Part shown: positions 6,229 through 6,636 of the stretch, piece after piece
Layout: the number at the start of each line of letters is the position of its first letter
How positions within the stretch are numbered: position 1 is the stretch's first letter
Origin: CAYSGL01 sp964520985
GTDB taxonomy: Bacteria; Pseudomonadota; Alphaproteobacteria; Micavibrionales; Micavibrionaceae
Direction of reading: 5' to 3'
NCBI GenBank assembly: GCA_964520985.1
Contig: CAZFPB010000042.1
Span: 1 to 6,636 of the forward strand
DNA: 6,636 bases
Program-made: the position numbers and the translations under genes
The notes under the pieces: model-generated
Seen by the model: the letters and a program-made list of their open reading frames with translations, nothing else
The model's database searches: none
Told to the model about the DNA's origin: nothing

Positions 6229-6636
6229 AGCCGCCGCCCAAGAACGTCCCTGGCTTTCCGCAGCGCAACCTGCCGCACGCTGTCTCGGAAGAGGTGGTCA
6301 CCCGCAAGGCTGTGCGCCCGCCGGCTGACGAGGTGGAAACGTCGGCGCCGGTTCTGCCGCCCGCTCCTGCTGCGCCGTCACCAGAGAAGCCGCCGAGCAT
6401 GTTCACGCGTGCGAAAGCTGGCCTGGGCTCGTCGTCATGGACACCGGCCGGCGTGGTTCTTGTCATCACTGCGCTCGGTGGCCCCGCTGGCATTGCCGCC
6501 CTTCGTGGGGCGAGCGCTGACACTCAGCGAGAAATCCGCGACTCGGAAGCCCGCATCATGGCCGCGTTGGAGGCCAAGTTCGAAGAGCGCGCCAAGGCCG
6601 AACAAGCGGCGCACGACACGATCAACGCGCGGGTTA
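6225..6636 (+). CDS. Single-span membrane protein with proline-rich N-terminus, 3' partial
   Basis: The frame opens at GTG 6225 (GTGA overlap, GAGG at 6214-6217) and runs 137 codons to the right edge without a stop. Residues 1-58 are Pro/Ala-rich and probably disordered. Lys/Arg residues at 62 and 64 precede one hydrophobic segment (about 73-93, TPAGVVLVITALGGPAGIAAL). A charged helix, coiled-coil-like, follows (about 99-137, e.g. EARIMAALEAKFEERAKAEQ). By the positive-inside rule the N-terminus should be cytosolic and the helix outside the membrane. This is the topology of an inner-membrane spanin, but the cytosolic arm is unusually long for one. Alternatives are a holin-like or other lysis-region membrane protein. 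The missing C-terminus prevents a firm call. Confidence 0.65.
   Translation, partial: MKPPPKNVPGFPQRNLPHAVSEEVVTRKAVRPPADEVETSAPVLPPAPAAPSPEKPPSMFTRAKAGLGSSSWTPAGVVLVITALGGPAGIAALRGASADTQREIRDSEARIMAALEAKFEERAKAEQAAHDTINARV

Noticed and set aside
5622..6278. 218-codon open frame on the - strand across the endolysin and coiled-coil genes
   Set aside because: It is Ser/Arg-rich, low-complexity and antisense to a clear M15 enzyme and an overlapping gene; a shadow frame.

Overview
The window is a compact, GC-rich, one-directional stretch of a tailed double-stranded DNA bacteriophage (or a prophage). It runs from the end of the tail-fibre/host-recognition genes into the lysis region. I recognise 11 protein-coding genes, all on the + strand, and no RNA genes, transposases or CRISPR arrays. 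The host cannot be named. The high GC points to a high-GC bacterium. A stand-alone T5-like M15 endolysin without a wall-binding domain or signal peptide fits a Gram-negative host better than a Gram-positive one, but this is inference.

Region 1 (1-4781), adhesion and host-surface genes. A fibre-like gene, cut by the left edge, is followed by a small jelly-roll (LamG/concanavalin-like) gene. The same pair then occurs a second time: another fibre-like gene with the same C-terminal tip domain, followed by a second, longer jelly-roll protein. Both pairs are joined by a GTGA overlap. The region ends with an SGNH/GDSL hydrolase that probably deacylates a host surface glycan. Together these look like fibre shafts, carbohydrate-binding heads and a glycan-modifying enzyme.

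Region 2 (4782-5390), three small genes of 60-68 codons: an unrecognised protein with an amphipathic N-terminus, an unrecognised basic protein with a faint winged-helix look, and a four-cysteine zinc-ribbon-like protein. The only real gap between genes in the window (44 bases) precedes them. It holds a possible 14-codon minigene and a short palindrome.

Region 3 (5387-end), the lysis region. The M15 (L-Ala-D-Glu type) endolysin has a complete zinc site and a DxDxDG loop that may bind calcium. It is followed by a soluble coiled-coil protein and then by a single-span membrane protein with a proline-rich N-terminus and a helical tail, cut by the right edge. No ordinary multi-span holin is visible.

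Eight of the ten gene junctions are exact 4-base start/stop overlaps (ATGA or GTGA), so the block is probably one transcript whose genes are translated largely by coupling. I see no internal promoter or terminator.
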